A stretch of DNA of 6,304 nucleotides, taken from SYFY01 sp031385325. GTDB lineage: Bacteria; Pseudomonadota; Gammaproteobacteria; Pseudomonadales; Azotimanducaceae. The DNA lies in NCBI GenBank assembly GCA_031385325.1, contig JANNBJ010000182.1:1-6304 (forward strand), read 5' to 3'. The position numbers and the translations under genes are program-made. Below the pieces are notes generated by a model. That model was given only the letters and a program-made list of their open reading frames with translations. It did no database searches and was not told the origin of the DNA. This document shows positions 5,915 through 6,304 of this stretch, piece after piece. Every line of letters begins with the position of its first letter. The stretch's first letter is position 1.

Positions 5915-5932
5915 TAGCCCGCAACGGGGGGT

Positions 5933-5964
5933 GAAGAGAGGCAGGCCAGGACCCACCTCCCTTC
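5933..5964 (-). terminator. Hairpin just after the acyl-CoA dehydrogenase gene, weak terminator candidate
   Basis: On the minus strand GAAGGGAGG (5964-5956) pairs with CCTCTCTTC (5941-5933), nine pairs including one G.U, with a 14-nt loop. It begins 7 nt after the stop codon of the acyl-CoA dehydrogenase gene. No T-run follows; the next bases are ACCCCCCG. It may stabilise the mRNA 3' end or act with Rho rather than as a classic intrinsic terminator. Confidence 0.35.
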
Positions 5965-5970
5965 CTGCGA

Positions 5971-6304
5971 CTAGTTGCTTCCAGTCGGCACCTTGTTGAA
6001 CGGAATACCCTTGTCGGCACGCGGATCCTGCGGCAGACCAAGCACTCGCTCAGCAATGATGTTAGCCATGATCTCATCGGTACCGCCTGCAATTCGCAGC
6101 CCCGGTGAAGACATGTAGCTCAACTGGAACATTCCCTTCGCTTCTGACAACTCCTCATCCCAGATGGCGCCGTGCTCTTCGAGCAGGTCGATGCAGAACG
6201 CAGCCATCTCCTGGTTTTTTGGCGCGCCTACGAGCTTGCCAATGGAGTTTTCCGGTCCGGGAATCGCGCCTTTCGACAGCGCTGTCAGTGAACGATAACC
6301 CGTG
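5971..6304 (-). CDS. Acyl-CoA dehydrogenase, C-terminal part (5' end beyond window)
   Basis: The visible 110 codons are the C-terminal end of an FAD-dependent acyl-CoA dehydrogenase, which introduces an alpha-beta double bond into acyl-CoA and passes electrons to electron-transfer flavoprotein. The frame is open to the window edge, where it reads GYRSLTALSKGAIPGPENSI followed by GKLVGAPKNQEMA, typical of the C-terminal helical domain. Then come FQLSYMSSPGLRIAGGTDEI and MANIIAERVLGLPQDPRADK, the FAD and dimer-interface signature of the domain. At the place of the medium-chain enzyme's catalytic glutamate (YEG) this protein has GG (AGGT). Long-chain and isovaleryl enzymes also lack a glutamate there and carry their base on another helix, which is outside this window. 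Substrate cannot be assigned. The stop codon (TAG) is at 5973-5971; the internal ATG near 6207 is not the true start. Confidence 0.95.
   Translation of the reverse strand, partial: TGYRSLTALSKGAIPGPENSIGKLVGAPKNQEMAAFCIDLLEEHGAIWDEELSEAKGMFQLSYMSSPGLRIAGGTDEIMANIIAERVLGLPQDPRADKGIPFNKVPTGSN

Noticed and set aside
5642..5922. Target-site duplication around the palindromic element
   Set aside because: Flanks AGCATCTG and TAGCCCGC do not match; only a weak CTGG/CTAG similarity is seen when two terminal bases are trimmed.
5918..5930. CCCG-CAA-CGGG mini-hairpin as terminator
   Set aside because: The stem is only 4 bp and there is no T-run on either strand.

Overview
This window looks like chromosomal DNA of a Gram-negative proteobacterium, most likely an environmental gammaproteobacterium. 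Four things point that way: a TonB-dependent outer-membrane receptor, a long-form two-module QueF, a short (about 110 nt) 4.5S-type SRP RNA, and a type II serine tRNA with anticodon GGA that closely resembles the enterobacterial one. Coding regions are moderately GC-rich, with one very AT-rich intergenic stretch.

Layout from left to right. Positions 1-202 (minus strand) carry an RNA pair: ffs (SRP RNA), followed 13 nt downstream by tRNA-Ser(GGA), whose 3' end runs off the window. Positions 276-974 (minus) encode a TetR-family regulator. A 346-bp divergent intergenic region, with a core of about 19% GC near 1061-1130, separates it from an 807-residue TonB-dependent receptor (1321-3744, plus). 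The receptor ends at a good intrinsic terminator (3785-3822). Next is a 234-residue single-pass membrane protein with a C-terminal coiled coil and no recognised family (3908-4612, plus). It converges, with 7 nt between stop codons, on queF (minus, ending at 4620), which reduces preQ0 to preQ1 in queuosine synthesis. At the right edge (5971-6304, minus) is the C-terminal 110 residues of an acyl-CoA dehydrogenase.

The TetR regulator and the receptor form a divergent pair, so local control of receptor expression is a reasonable guess, though the ligand is unknown. The genes otherwise look like unrelated housekeeping or catabolic functions, not one pathway.

The most unusual item is non-coding: a 265-bp element at 5650-5914 between queF and the acyl-CoA dehydrogenase gene. 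Almost all of it pairs with itself. A 32-bp terminal inverted repeat (30/32 identical arms) encloses two long imperfect hairpins, giving a Y-shaped three-way junction. The transition-type differences between arms nearly all become G.U (G.T) pairs on the plus strand, opposite to the direction of the flanking genes. This suggests that the folded plus strand, as RNA or single-stranded DNA, is what has been conserved.
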